Part shown: positions 11,320 through 24,280 of the stretch, piece by piece
Position numbering within the stretch: the first letter of the stretch is position 1
How the letters are laid out: each line of letters begins with the position of its first letter
From: Nyssa sinensis
Taxonomy: Eukaryota > Streptophyta > Magnoliopsida > Cornales > Nyssaceae
Reading direction: 5' to 3'
NCBI GenBank assembly: GCA_008638375.1
Contig: CM018031.1
Location: 63,013,688-63,077,687 of the forward strand
Length of the DNA: 64,000 nt
The notes under the pieces: model-generated
Databases searched by the model: none
The model's input: the letters and a program-made list of their open reading frames with translations, nothing else
What the model was told of the DNA's origin: nothing
Program-made: the position numbers and the translations under genes

Positions 11320-12514
11320 CTCGAACATGAAACGATACAATAATATGACTTGAATATGACATAAAATTAGTAGGTTTAGATTGAACTTAAATGGTGTTAG
11401 GTCATAAACGAATTGACACGATTATTAAATGGGTCGAGTTAGAGTTTACACGCGAGTTAATATAATTAACGCCAATAAATATGAATAATTGAAAATAATT
11501 AATATATATAATAATTAATATTTTTTTATAAGTGTGGAAAAAATTTTAATATTATAAGTTTTAATCTTCTTTTAAAACTAAATCTATATTTTAATTTAAT
11601 TAAATATAAAAAATAAATACATTAAAAGAATGAGAATAACTCAAAAAGTATATTTATTAAATACGTTAAACGTGTTAAACGTGTCAAAACGGGTTATATG
11701 TGTTAATCGTGTCGATTTTAACACGATCTAATAAATTTGTTAAATGAGTCGAAAAATGTTACTTGTGTTAACATGATCCATTTATTAAACGAGTTACACG
11801 GGTCATGTTGTTTCATATTACATGTATAATAAATATGTCGTATTAAGGTCAAAAATTTTGACACGATTAACTAATCGTGTCATCTTTAGGTTAACCAATT
11901 AATATAATCTAATATCCATACTCGACACGACACGACACAATTGGCACTCCTAATTTTGTTGATGTTTAGATTTTGGACTAAAGTACTAACAAGCACAAAG
12001 TTGAGTTCATATGATCCAGAGTGTAAAAAACTAATTTTCAACATTGGGAGGGGGGAACAAATTGGATACCGATCATTTTAATTTGTATTAGATCCACTAG
12101 GGAAAGAAATTCGGGTAAGATTTTTAAAAATTTTATGCTTATTTAAATTAATTTTAAATATGTGACATGGCTCGTAATAAAATATCTTACACGCCTCAAA
12201 AGTATGCTAATTCATTCACATGTAATACTGGAGAAATTTTGACATAATCCAGATTCATGAATCCCAGAATGTTACTGGCACGGTCCATGAATCATCCATG
12301 AAAAGCTTCTCCATTAAGGCAGAGATTCCTATGTATTTTTTTTTTTATTAGAGGACTTGATCAGGATGGAGTATTGGAGTATCGGGCAAGCCAATGCCCT
12401 AGAGCAATTCCATGAAACAACCAGGCACCATCTCTTTTGACTTGTATATAGTTGGCGAAGATCGTAGGCTTCATTAGCTCTGGTAGCTAGTATTTTCCTG
12501 GTGCCATGCTTAGA
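11320..12514. repeat. Segmental duplication, copy L1
   Basis: Collinear with 13,960-15,155 (L2). Its first about 630 bp are a TIR element with a degraded left end (right end at 11,949), full of GTGTTAA/TTAACAC and CGTGTC motifs. The remainder runs to GGTGCCATGCTTAGA, where the copia 3' LTR is inserted. No gene is supported. Confidence 0.8.
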
Positions 12515-12908
12515 CGTTGAATCTATAAATTTTTTATACATCGAACAAAACAAAGTAAGAATATTATTTGATTAAATCTTAAAAACTTTAAAGCATAGAA
12601 AAAATATTATTTTATTGAAAAGAAACTCAATCAAGTATCAAATTTTTTTTAACATGGCAGAACTTCGAAGGCCATTATACACACTAGCATACCGGCTCAC
12701 AGTGCCCACACACATATATATATTATATAAAATCTAATCCTAATACACTGAGGATTTTTAATCCTATTTAAACTAATAATACCACTCCCACTAGGATAAA
12801 GACTCCTAGTCCTATTAGGATAAAACATATTAAATCTTACTACTACTACTAGGACTTAACATTAAGAATCCTACTAAAACTATATTAACTTGGTTTAATT
12901 GGCTCACA
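12515..12908 (-). repeat. 3' LTR of the minus-strand copia element
   Basis: A 394-bp match to the LTR at 912-1,306. The first base is C instead of T (CGTTGAATC). The preceding TTAGA (12,510-12,514) is the target duplication. On its right, TTGCCTCCCTT is the complement of a polypurine tract, which marks this as the 3' LTR. Confidence 0.85.
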
Positions 12909-13911
12909 TTGCCTCCCTTAAACCAAGCTCTTCAAGCTCCACCATGCCAATTAATCTCTTCAACTTCAAAAGGAATTTGTTTTGAGCAGGTTTGTAAAAA
13001 TATCTGCAACTTGTTCTTCAAAAGGACAAAATTCAAGTTGGATCTCCTTGTCATTCACCAAGTCATGAATGAAGTGAAACTTGATATCAATGTGCTTGCT
13101 TCTCCCATGAAAAATTGGATTTTTCGTCAATGCAATGGCTGACTTGTTATCACAAAATATTATTATAGGATCATCCTACTTATGTTGTAAAATACCAAGC
13201 ATCCGCCGTAACCAAACTACTTGAGTAGCAGTATTTCCTGCTGCAATGTACTCTACCTTTGTTGTTGAAAAAGTAACAACTTGCTGCTTTTTAGAATACC
13301 AAGAAAATATACCAGAACCAAGATAAAAGACATATCCTGAAATACTCTTTCGCATCTCAGTATCACCTACCCAATCACTATCTGTATATCCAACAAGTTC
13401 CAAACTGTTAGAGGATGAATAAAAAATACCATCACTTTGCATACCTCGAATATATCGCAAAATTCGTTTAGCAACTTGCAAGTAAAATTGATGTGGATTT
13501 TTCATAAATCTGTTAATCAACCCAACACCAAACACAATATCTGGCTTAGTAAGAGTCAAATATCTCAAGCTTCCTACCAACCTTTTAAAGAAGGTTGGAT
13601 TCACAAGATCACCTAGTACCATCTCTCACTAACTTCAACCTCTCCTCAACTGGAGTTAAAATCGGATTGGACTTGTCCATCCTGAACCTTTTCAAAATAT
13701 CACTAGCATATTTTTTCTGTGAAATAAAAATTTCACTATCTGTTTGAACAACTTCAATGCCAATGAAATAAGATAATAGTCTCATATCTGTCATCTCAAA
13801 GTGAGCTATCATAACCTCCCTGAATTCTAAAATCAACTTTGAATTATTGTCAGTAAATATCAAATTGTCAACATATAAGCACACAATAAGAATATCACCA
13901 TGTGAATTAGA

Positions 13912-13912
<1 letters not shown>
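12909..13912 (-). mobile_element. Copia pol fragment: end of RT plus RNase H, broken
   Basis: Minus-strand reading gives three joined pieces in different frames. The RT C-terminus lies at 13,884-13,609 (YVDNLIF, YFIGIEV, QKKYASDILKRF). A copia RNase H follows at 13,622-13,176 (GYTDSDWVGD, KSISGYVF, KVEYIAA). The tail lies at about 13,170-12,930 (CDNKSAIALTKNPIFHGRSK, VADIFT). The catalytic YVDD has become YVDN, and frames are broken. The upstream RT, integrase, protease and gag are missing: homology stops at about 13,912 in a (TA)n run that joins L2. It is inactive. Confidence 0.9.

Positions 13913-13942
<30 letters not shown>
13913..13942. repeat. (TA)n microsatellite at a rearrangement junction
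   Basis: A pure TA run separates the truncated copia pol from segment L2, so a rearrangement breakpoint lies in or next to it. Confidence 0.8.
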
Positions 13943-13946
<4 letters not shown>

Positions 13947-13959
13947 TGATTTTGTTTAA

Positions 13960-14589
13960 GAGTGTCAATTTATGATATGACACGATAATATGATTCAAAC
14001 ATGACACGAAATTAGTGGGTTTAGATTGAACTTAAATGGTGTTCGATCATAAACCAGTTAACACGATTATTAAATACATCGGATTAGAGTTTAGTTAACA
14101 TAATTAACACGAATAAATATGAATAATTAAAAATATTTTGTATTATAAATATTAATATATGTAATAATTAATATTTTTTTATAAGTGCGAAAAAAATTTA
14201 ATATTATAAATTTTAATCTTTTTTTAAAACTATATCTATATTTTAATTTAATAAAATAAAATAAATAAATACATTAAAAGAATAAAAATAATACAACAAG
14301 TATATTTATTAAATAAGTTATACGTGTCAAAACGGGTTATATATGTTAATCATGTCAATTTTAATACAATCTAATAAATAGGTTAAATGAGTCGAAAAAT
14401 GTTACTTGTATTAACATGATCTATTTATTAAACGAGTTACACAGGTCGTGTCGTGTCGTATTACATGTATAATAAATGTGTCGTGTTAAGGTCGAGAATT
14501 TAAACACAATTAACTAATCGTGTCGTATTCAAGTTAACTAATATAATCGAATACTCATACCTGACACTGACACGAGACAATTGACACTC
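13960..14589. mobile_element. Non-autonomous TIR element (MITE-like), 630 bp
   Basis: Inverted ends are GAGTGTCAATT at the left and AATTGACACTC at the right. Each is bounded by TTAA (13,956-13,959 and 14,590-14,593), a possible target duplication. The interior is rich in alternating CGTGT/ACACG motifs that can pair. It encodes nothing. A second copy in L1 (about 11,320-11,949) has a decayed left end. TTAA suggests a piggyBac-like mode, but the sequence style is also seen in hAT-derived elements, so the superfamily is open. Confidence 0.6.
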
Positions 14590-15155
14590 TTAATTTTGTT
14601 AATGTTTAGACTTCGGATTAAAGTACTAACAAGCACAAAATCGAGTTCATATGATCCACAGCGTAAAAACTAATTTTCAACATTGGGAGGGGGGAAAAAA
14701 ATTGGAAACCGATCATTTTAATTTGTATTAGATCCACTTAGGGAAAGAAATTCGGGTAAGATTTCAAAAATTTTATGCTTATTTAAATTAATTTTAAATA
14801 TGTGACATCACTCATAATAAAATATCTCACAAGCCTCAAAAGTATGCTAATTCATTCACATGTAATACTAGAGAAATTTTGACATAATCCAGATTCATGA
14901 ATCCCAGAATGTTACTGGCACGGTCCATGAATCATCCATGAAAAGCTTCTCCATTAAGGCAGAGATTGCTATGTATTTTTTTTTTTATTAGAGGACTTGA
15001 TCAGGATGGAGTATTGGAGTATCGGGCAAGCCAATGCCTCTAGAGCAATTCCATGAAACAACCAGGCACCATCTCTTTTGACTTGTATATAGTTGGCGAA
15101 GATCGTAGGCTTCATTAGCTCTGGTCGCTAGTATTTTCCTGGTGCCATGCTTAGA
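13960..15155. repeat. Segmental duplication, copy L2, with intact copia target site
   Basis: Collinear with 11,320-12,514. It continues without interruption through CTTAGACATGGGAGG into R2, so it preserves the pre-insertion site of the copia element seen in the other copies. Confidence 0.85.
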
Positions 15156-16604
15156 CATGGGAGGATCTCTGCACTGACTTTTCACGGTTTATGTGATTTT
15201 AATAATACAGTTTTTAGCTAAGATTTTATGTTTAATAATATAATAATTTTTAACTTTATTTCATATCTATTTTTGTATTATTTATTTTGTATGTTTATAT
15301 ATGAAAACTTATTTCCTATATTTAAATAGGCTTTATAAGGTCTTTGTTGACTCATGAGTTGAATCAAACTCAAATGAACTCTAACTCATAAAAACGCAAC
15401 GCATCCTTTGCACGCAATGCAAATTCATCAAAGACAAATTAATTTTTTATTGATTTATTTTTGGATCGCCTGATCGATGATCTAGATTAAGAGATGATCA
15501 GATGGTTGCATTGAATAAGTGTTTCATGAATAGGTGAATCTCATGTATATCTCATAAAATTGACATATTTTAATGTTTTTTTTACAATTATAAAGATTTT
15601 TTTAAAGTTTTTAAAATAATACTGACATCTCTTATCTTCACTGATAAACTACAAAAATTTTCTCACTAACCTTATCTTTTTTAAAAATGACAAAAATATT
15701 CTTTTCATGTTTTTTTTTTTTGTATTTTTAAAATTATAACTAATTTTTTTTTTCTTTTTCATATAAATATTAATTAAAATATTCTTTGACTAAAAAATAT
15801 AATTTATTAATCTTAAATTTATTTATTTTTATATAAAATGAAAAAAAAATTATAAAAACCATTACCTCATATGATAAGCTTGTAGAATAATTTCTCTTGA
15901 AGGAGATGGTGGCAAAGACACATACAATATAAACATATGAATTGAATTCAAATTCAGATTCAGATTCAGATTATTTTTTATTTAAATTAAATTTGAAATA
16001 GCGTGGCCTTGTTGCATTGCAATTTGATCTGATGATTTATTTGACTTTCAAAGACGCGTATAATATAAACATATTGAGAATTGAACTCAAATCCAATTCA
16101 TATTTGATTTAAAATAAATTTTAAATATCGTTGCCGGGTTGGATTCCAATTTATTTAAACTGATCTATTTGACTTTGATACATGTTCAATTTTGTTACAT
16201 AACATTTCAATATAAAATCAATATATATATATATATTATATTTATATTCAATATATATATATATATATTTATATTGCGTGAGTTTAATTTGTCATTCAAT
16301 GAAAGAATTACATTAATGAATGATAAATCTGTAAATAATTAATAAAAAAAAAATAAAATGATTCATAAAAAATGAATGACAAGTTTATAAATATAAATAA
16401 TATAAGATTAATAAAATGTTCATAAAAACAGACGACCAATCGATAATCTTATAAATAATCATAGATTAATAAATGAAAGATAAAAACATAATTAAGTATG
16501 ATAAGACAAAATTAAAAATTAGACATGATAAAAGAATAAACGAAATAAATAACAATAAATTAATGCCTGATGAGTAAAATCGTCATTTTATGATAATAAA
16601 CAAC

Positions 16605-16642
<38 letters not shown>

Positions 16643-19600
16643 TCAAAGTCTCCTTTTTTTGTGGAACCAAGTGGATAAGATCAATCATATCATTGTTAAT
16701 AGTATAAGACTCATTAGTAATTTTTATAATAATGGATCTTATCCTATATGAATTTCAGTCATTTATTTAAGCACAAAAAATTTTAACATTGAATCATTGA
16801 TCGTTTGTAAAATTTTCAGCTAGCCAGCCATTTTGGAGGGGATATTAAGAGCTTCTGTTGAACAGCTAGCCAGCCATTTTGTTTGACGCTGACTTGTCTT
16901 AGGCTTGGCTTTAATATTGTTCAACCCTCTGCACCAGGTTTTAAGGATAAGCCACGTCAGTGTACTGTACAGATGAACCACCCAACCGCACCCTAATGTT
17001 GGGTTGTATATTTACATATTATATATATATATATGCACATATTCACATGGGTATAAAATATGTGTAAATGTTATGATAGTGCATGGTCTCATACTTATGC
17101 AAGTATATATACATTATCTTAAATTTATATTTTAAATAATGTAACAGTGATATTTCAGTATATTATAACATATTAATTATATGATTTGCTGTATTACTAA
17201 TATTACAATACTCTATTTTTTAAAATACATATTTAAAAACATAGTATTTTTCTTTAGATATTTCTTTATTGTTTCTAAGTTTTGCTCCTCCACTGTAGAA
17301 TTGGTCATGGATGAGGGACCGAGTTGATTTTAATAAGGGAAAACATGCCACCAAAATATTGTAAATATTATTAATTTTAAAATAATTTATATCATTTTAA
17401 ATATGAAATAACATATAAAATTTTCTTTTACAATTATAATTTCAATTAAGGTTACTATTCCAGTTGATTTTGGGTGTGGCCATAAGCTTAAGATAATGGC
17501 AGTAAATCTCTACTATTCTTACAGTCCCATATCGGATATAAAATGAAAGGTAAAAGAGATAAAAATTTATAAATGTACACCCGTTAGGTCATCTTATTTA
17601 CCCCTCATCGGACATGAAAGCTGAGGAAAATAAAAACTAATAAAAACACCCTTTTATGGAAATTTGATTTGTTAATTGTATTTGTGATTGTTGTAACCCA
17701 TCCGGCGTGGAAAATTAGCAGTTTTTCTAATACTAATGGGTTAGTATTAGTATAGTAAAAACCAAAATGTAATTGATATATGTATATAGTGATTGATTAT
17801 TTTTACATCAATTATATTTTAAAAAATTATAACTATATTTTAAAAAATCATTTCATCAATTAACAGTTCCTATATCAGTCATATTATTTAAGTTTTTATA
17901 TCAATTATATTTTAAAAAATCATTTGAACAATTAACAGTTCTTATATCAGTCATATTACTTAAGTATTATTTTTTTTATAACAAATATGCTTAAGTTACA
18001 TAACATTATTCATATACATATATGTCTGTGCGCGTGCGCGCGCACGCACGACGCGCGCACAATTAATACCCTATTATGGATATACACAAGAAGTTTTTCT
18101 AATATGTATGGGTTAGTATAGTAAAAACCAATATGTAATTAATATATGTATATATATGCACACAATACCCTATGGATATACACAAAAGTAATTTTACATG
18201 CTCGCTTGGATGAGTGCGATTTGAAAAGTGATGCTAAGTTAAATTATTGAATATTTAAATAGATGTATTTAATAGTTGTTTAAATAATATTTGATGAATT
18301 ATTACTTAGTGACATTAAACTACTTTTAAAAAATTTTACTAAGCTACTTAAAAAAAAAATTATTTTAGATTAAACCAAACATCTAACAAATCAAAAAAAA
18401 TTTATTTTAAATTTAAAAAAATTATTAAATATGAACAATAAGTCAAACTAAATACAGTCTACATCATTAGATGCATTATTACTAAGGCATCAAAGCAAAA
18501 AAAATAAAAAAATACAAACCCAAAAATGGAAAGACAAAAGTAAGTGTAAAAGGGTACCTCTTGCTAGTGGCAGTTCTAGATTGTATACTTGGCAGTTCTA
18601 GAAGTAGGAAATTTTTTTTGGGGAAACAACTCCTAATTTTTAAAAAGATTTCTATAAAGAAGAATGGTAAAAATCAGTTTTTAAAAATTTTGGAGGCCCT
18701 TCGTAGATCCACCATTGCCTCTGGCTACACAGGGCCCCTGTAGACAAAACTAACAAAAGCAAAACAGAGGAACAGTATATAGCCTCAAATCTAACCGAGG
18801 CAATCCCCAGTCAAGAGAACAACAATAATAAAAAAATAAAAAATACAAAACAGAAACAGTTAAGAGCAACAGCTAACCCAAACAGAGGAAGAATAAACAT
18901 CAGAAAAGCAAAACCATGCCAGCAGAAAAATTAGCTGATTTAGTTTCTCTGGTTAGCAGAAAAAATTCCTCTTGGAAAACTTCATTTCACGCTACTTTCT
19001 TAGTTATCATATGTATTGGGAACATTTTTCCAAAAAGCAACTTGGCTTCTCTCTAATTCAGAAAGAATTTGTTTATTCTTATCTGCAGAGTGACATCCTC
19101 TCCTTCAAAGATGAGAATCTGGATTGTGTATGAAAACTTGAAAATTTGGTGGTTAATTTATCTAAATTTGAGACTGAATGCTGTTGAATTTTTTTCGGGC
19201 TCGGGCTTAACCCAACACTAATGAGTTTCAGATTGAAAAAGGCTCGGCCTCGGCTCAAAGTCGGACTTGGATTGGTTTCGGGTAGATTATCGCAGATTTT
19301 GGGTTGGACTTGGACATGTCTCAACCCGAGTCCGACCCATCCAAATTCCATCCTTATCTATGAAAAAAAGAGAGAACTTTTTTTAAGTTGATGAACCAGT
19401 GCTAATTAAATATATACTTACACTAATTACATGCATTCTCCTAAATATAGACATTTGATGTCACTAAGGACTTAGTTTTTAATTAAAATAACTGGTGTCT
19501 AATACTTTTGTTGGAATGGTTGCATGGATGCAATTCGTTTGTCCGCATAAGAATATGGCCGACCATGAAAAAAAAGATTCTCCATGAAGAGAAACTTGTA

Positions 19601-20333
19601 TATTGCTTAAGTTTACTTCCAAGAAAATGGTCACAACCCACAGGCACAAATCACAATGAAGGAAGAGTTTTGATCAGCACATGATATTCCATCATCAAGT
19701 CTCGATCTTGATTCAAATTAATTTAGCTATATATAATATCATTTTTGTTGATATATAATTCAAACCAATATATATATTTAAACAATATAATTAAGGGTAC
19801 CATAAACATTTGCACCTCGATATCATTGTTATGATTTGAACCTTCTCAACTCTCAAGTCTCGTATAATGGCAGCTGAATCAGTTGATTCCTTAATAACCT
19901 CATGGACCCAGAACTATAACACACATATGATGATACCCACAAACCATATAATTAATGGATCCGAGTCCTTAAGGTTCTTAGTGGAACTCCAATGAAAGAA
20001 CATTCTCAAGAGTCAAGGTCTAGAAAAGAAGATGAGTTAATGGTGTAAAGTGAGCACTGAATCTAGCAGTATATGAAGTACCTTTTTTTGATTGCTGATA
20101 TTAATACATGAAAAGAAAATAACAGTTGGGCAAATAGAAGTATTTCATCTAAAACTTTAATTATATATTTAGTGTCACTTGCACCAATATTTCACTAGTT
20201 ACATATAGTAGAACTTGAAACTATATTGAGAAATGCATGCAACTAGAGAAGCATCTTATAGATTATAATTACCAGAGCTTCGATCTTATTCTTTTGTTGA
20301 TTCATTTAAATACATGCACAAAACATAACATAG
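15151..20333. repeat. Segmental duplication, copy R2
   Basis: The shorter copy of R1. It lacks the TRIM, the candidate solo LTR and about 1.6 kb found in R1. Two of its deletions carry short locally copied filler (near 16,818 and 18,590). Homology to R1 ends at about 20,333, shortly before the second PIPL gene. TA microsatellites lie near 16,220-16,270, 16,611-16,638 and 17,021. No protein gene is supported; the 90-aa minus frame at 19,079-19,351 has no recognisable content. Confidence 0.85.
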
Positions 20334-20470
20334 CATTCGCTTGAAAGAAGAAGAGATCATGAGACGATATAAGATAAGCGTTTCATCATGGGATCTTTTC
20401 AGTAGTTCATTACCATATTTATTAAATATGCTTCAATTCAAGTCTCGTATCAAAGCAAAATAAAGCTGGT

Positions 20471-20761
20471 TCATCCATGGAGTTGGCATGGACCGCCGCC
20501 GCCACGACTGTTGCCTATGTAAGTGCAAGGGGAAGGACCAGATGGTGGAACTATACCTCTTTCAAGTGAAACTGACGCAGCAGTACCAGTATTATGAGCC
20601 ATTAATGTTTTTCCTTCTTCCAAGGGTCTATAAGCTAGAAGGGGTCTGGTAATGATCAAAGCCAACAAGATCAAGATCATCATTCTTCCAATTTTGTGGG
20701 AGTTGATCACTCCATAAACCTTCATTGTGGGATGAGGAATGAAGAAATGTTGATCTCGCAA
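20471..20761 (-). CDS. Small secreted peptide precursor, PIP/PIPL-like (second copy)
   Basis: A 96-aa precursor. After a polar N-terminus (a later Met, MKVYG, is an alternative start) comes a hydrophobic signal/anchor MMILILLALIITRPLLA, then RPLEEGK and a spacer. The C-terminal block ERGIVPPSGPSPCTYIGN ends in a Gly-rich tail with GGGGPC. PSGPSP is the family core of PIP/PIPL peptide precursors, which are secreted and processed. The two cysteines in the tail could pair. It is a tandem paralogue of the gene at 10,323-10,547. A TATA box is present at a fitting distance (complement of CTTATATAG at 20,808-20,815). The start is chosen for that reason. Confidence 0.7.
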   Translation of the reverse strand: MRDQHFFIPHPTMKVYGVINSHKIGRMMILILLALIITRPLLAYRPLEEGKTLMAHNTGTAASVSLERGIVPPSGPSPCTYIGNSRGGGGPCQLHG

Positions 20762-20807
20762 AGAGCTAAGTATTGAGGTTATGCCATGCGAACCCCTTAA
20801 ACGCCCT

Positions 20808-20815
20808 TATATAGC
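20808..20815 (-). promoter_or_regulatory. TATA box of the second PIPL gene
   Basis: The minus strand reads CTATATAAG, about 47 bp upstream of the ATG, which implies a very short leader. Confidence 0.6.
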
Positions 20816-20829
20816 CAACTGAGAATACA

Positions 20830-23800
20830 AAGCCCTAGAAGAAAATATTTGTTTAACATATCATTATAAATTATTAACGGTATGATTCCTATTGTACCTT
20901 TTTTGATTCGGTCCTATGCATAATGCAAGAGCTTGATTCACAAGAACGGTAATCACAAACTACTCAGATTATCATCCCCTTCTACAAATGATTTCATTTA
21001 ATACATCAATGTAATTGGTGCTCTGTTTTAAAGATGTAATTAAGAAAAAATGTTTAGACAAATTATTCTTTTTTAGGTAAGAAATGATAAAAGCCGTTAA
21101 AATTGGTAGATATACTTTAAAAAATTTTATTAAATTTATTCAAGTGCTTACATATATCACTATAACTCTTCTTTCAATTTAAATAAAAGAACCAAAAATT
21201 TCCATTAATATCAAAATATCTGTAGCACATTAATGTTAACAAAAATCAGGAAATTACTTTACATATAACAAAATAGATAACTATTTTAACGTATATTAAG
21301 CACTTGTCTAACTAATATATATATATATATATATATATATGAGTAATGTTTTTTTTTCCATAAAATTTTACTAAATTTTTTTACCTGTTGACATGGTTAT
21401 TCGAATGCTAATCAATTAAGCCTCTTGGTATATGCGGGTGCTAGTCAATTAAGCCTCTTGAAGTCACTTGACATGACTAGTACCAAGAGGCTGATTTTAG
21501 TAGGACCAATAGTAACCACGTCAGTAGGTAAATTTTTTTGATAAAATGTTAAGGTAATGATAGTATTATTATTATTATTATATATATGTATATATATAAC
21601 ATTACTTTTTAAATATAAATACTGAAGAGTAAAACATAGTTACCACTACCATATAACTATAAACTGCTCCAACTCCAAGTGGGAAAAATTAAACGAGGCG
21701 AATGAAAACAATTTCGACACAAACTCACGAAGACAAAGTATCCCCAAAAAGCAATGCAATTCACGTAAAAAACCAATAGAAGAGGCCTAAAGTGCTTAAC
21801 CAACTAACCCCCACCACACACACACACATACATGTATATATATATAGTATGCGCGTAAGAGCAAATCAATTCTAGTAATAATTGAACATCTGAGGCGCAT
21901 TTCAAAGCACAATTCTTGCCAACCAAAGATTTTCAATGATAGCAGAAAATAAATTGCAATTGAAATTAGCTCCTCTCACTTCTCATTATATTCACCGAAG
22001 TTCAAGTGGCATTTCGCAACTCTCTTTATAAGAGACATCATAGTTTCAAATCTTCCTAAATAAAATTATATTGTGGTATATTTATTTTTCATTCATGGAT
22101 TGAACTTGTAGGTAGTATGTACGAATTTGTTTCTTCTAACTATAGACTGATCTTATTTGTAAATTCTACCTGTAAATAAACACTCATTCCGTTAGTTTAA
22201 AAAAAAAAAAAAAAACTTCTCTGTTTCACCAATTCACATTTTACATACTTAAATCATTAGTTTGAGTTTATAGTTCAAGTCATGTGCAACCATTACTTTG
22301 AAATTAGTGGTTTGGCTCTTTCAGGCGTTGTCCATTATAGATATAATCATTTTTACATATCTAACAATACTAATAGAACAAGTGACAGAAGAAATCATAA
22401 AGTATCAACAAGTGGTAGAAGAATTCACAAGAATTCATATCTTGTGAAAATAGCTGAAAATGTTTTTGAAAAGCATTTTGAGTTCAGTCATCTCAATATA
22501 AGCATATCCAAAATCTTCCTATTTTGATCCGTGATGGTCCAATAGTTCAAATTTTCTATTTGCATCATGATTTAAGGTGAATTTTGACCAAATTTACACG
22601 TTTATGCCTTTAATTTGACGATTTTACTACTTTGAAAAGTACAACTATTTTTACAATTATTTTACATTGAAAACTCTAATTGAGTAACTATTTGATTCAA
22701 TTTTCTTTTTATCTTATCTAGTTTCTATTTTTGCTGTCAATTTCAAAAGCTGCAATTTTGATTTTATCATAAAAATTCTAGTATTAATATGATTAATTAA
22801 CATAGTAGTTGTGATTTTTTAGTCAACTTAATAGTTTTTTATACCTATAAATATAATGTATTAAATTTTTATTATTCAAATTTCATTAATAATATTGAGA
22901 TTTCAAATTTTAGCCAATTTATTCTCTTATTGAAAATTGTTCTTTATCATGAATATTCATATTCATTATTCATATTTCGTGTTACTAACTCTCCAAAAGT
23001 TTTAGGAGCTATTACATTTTCTAACATATAAACCAAAAAAGAAAAATGGAAAAACACAAAAGAAAGGAAGAAAAAGTGATAGACTACTGCTTTTAGTGGG
23101 ATTGTGATCTCTTTCTGCACCAATGGAAGATGGAGATTGTTAGAGTACGTAACCTGCATTCGTTCTTTCTAAACAGAAAAAAGGATTCCAAGTGTCTATA
23201 TTTCTTTATTATTCATGATTTGTATAATTTATATTTGGTTTCATAACCATGGCCATGGGTTTCTATATATATATATATATATATAAGGAGCTATATCTAG
23301 TGTGTTAAGAGTACTTTAATGTATAGGAAGTGGATAATGCAAAGGCAAGTTACTTTCATGAACGCACCCCATAGCGCACTGATAATAGTTATAGTTAGTG
23401 ACTCTCACTGGAACAGAAGAATCTCTCTTCAGTGTTCATTTTAATTTGATCAAATATAATATTCAAGAGTGTTACTAATCCAAAAGATAATGGTGTTGTG
23501 CTTGAGATCACAAATCATATCCATGTCTCACATGATCGATATACCATGCATGATGTCCACAAATCCAAAATAGCATATACTTGCAACTTGCGATGCTACC
23601 ACTCTTGAAGGTACAAGTAGAAGAGATAAACAAGGTTCCCTCAGATTATCAACCTATCTTTTTCTTCCTTAATACGATGTGACATTTTGTTATCTGCATG
23701 TCTTCTACTTTCTTTTCTATATTATCGTTTATAAGTTTAATAGGGAAGACTCCAACTACTTGAGTGAGAGTAGGAACTTAACCCCTATATTACATGTAGT

Positions 23801-24243
23801 TAAAATGCATCAAACTTAATGTACCCTCATGATTATCAATAAATTAAACTCTTTGGATTTACTCTTTTAATCAAGCATTCCAATTAATCTAGTTTCTCAT
23901 AAATACAAAATATATTGAGATATATTACCCCACTTACTAACTGCTTATTTAATAAATTAGAAAAAGAAGAAAACACCAACCCTTGTGCGCCTTTGAATAT
24001 TGCATGCTCTTTAGTAGGTGAATTTCGTCAAATCACTTGCAAGTGCTTCTTTCATTCTTATATATTATAATTTCCACTGGCAATAGCATGCATTCACGTC
24101 AAAGTTTTTTGAACCATTTTAAGCCGGAGAAAGGACTTTCAATCATGAGTAACTTTCCATGGTCGGCCAAATTATTCTTTCCAAATTTTCCGGATAAGGA
24201 TGGCTTGAAGCATTCTTCCAAATCCACCTATAGTGTACCTGCA

Positions 24244-24280
<37 letters not shown>

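Noticed and set aside
11320..12514. Repeated CGTGTTAA / TTAACACG motifs as an operator-like array
   Set aside because: They belong to the interior of a TIR element that is present again at 13,960-14,589, so they are transposon structure.
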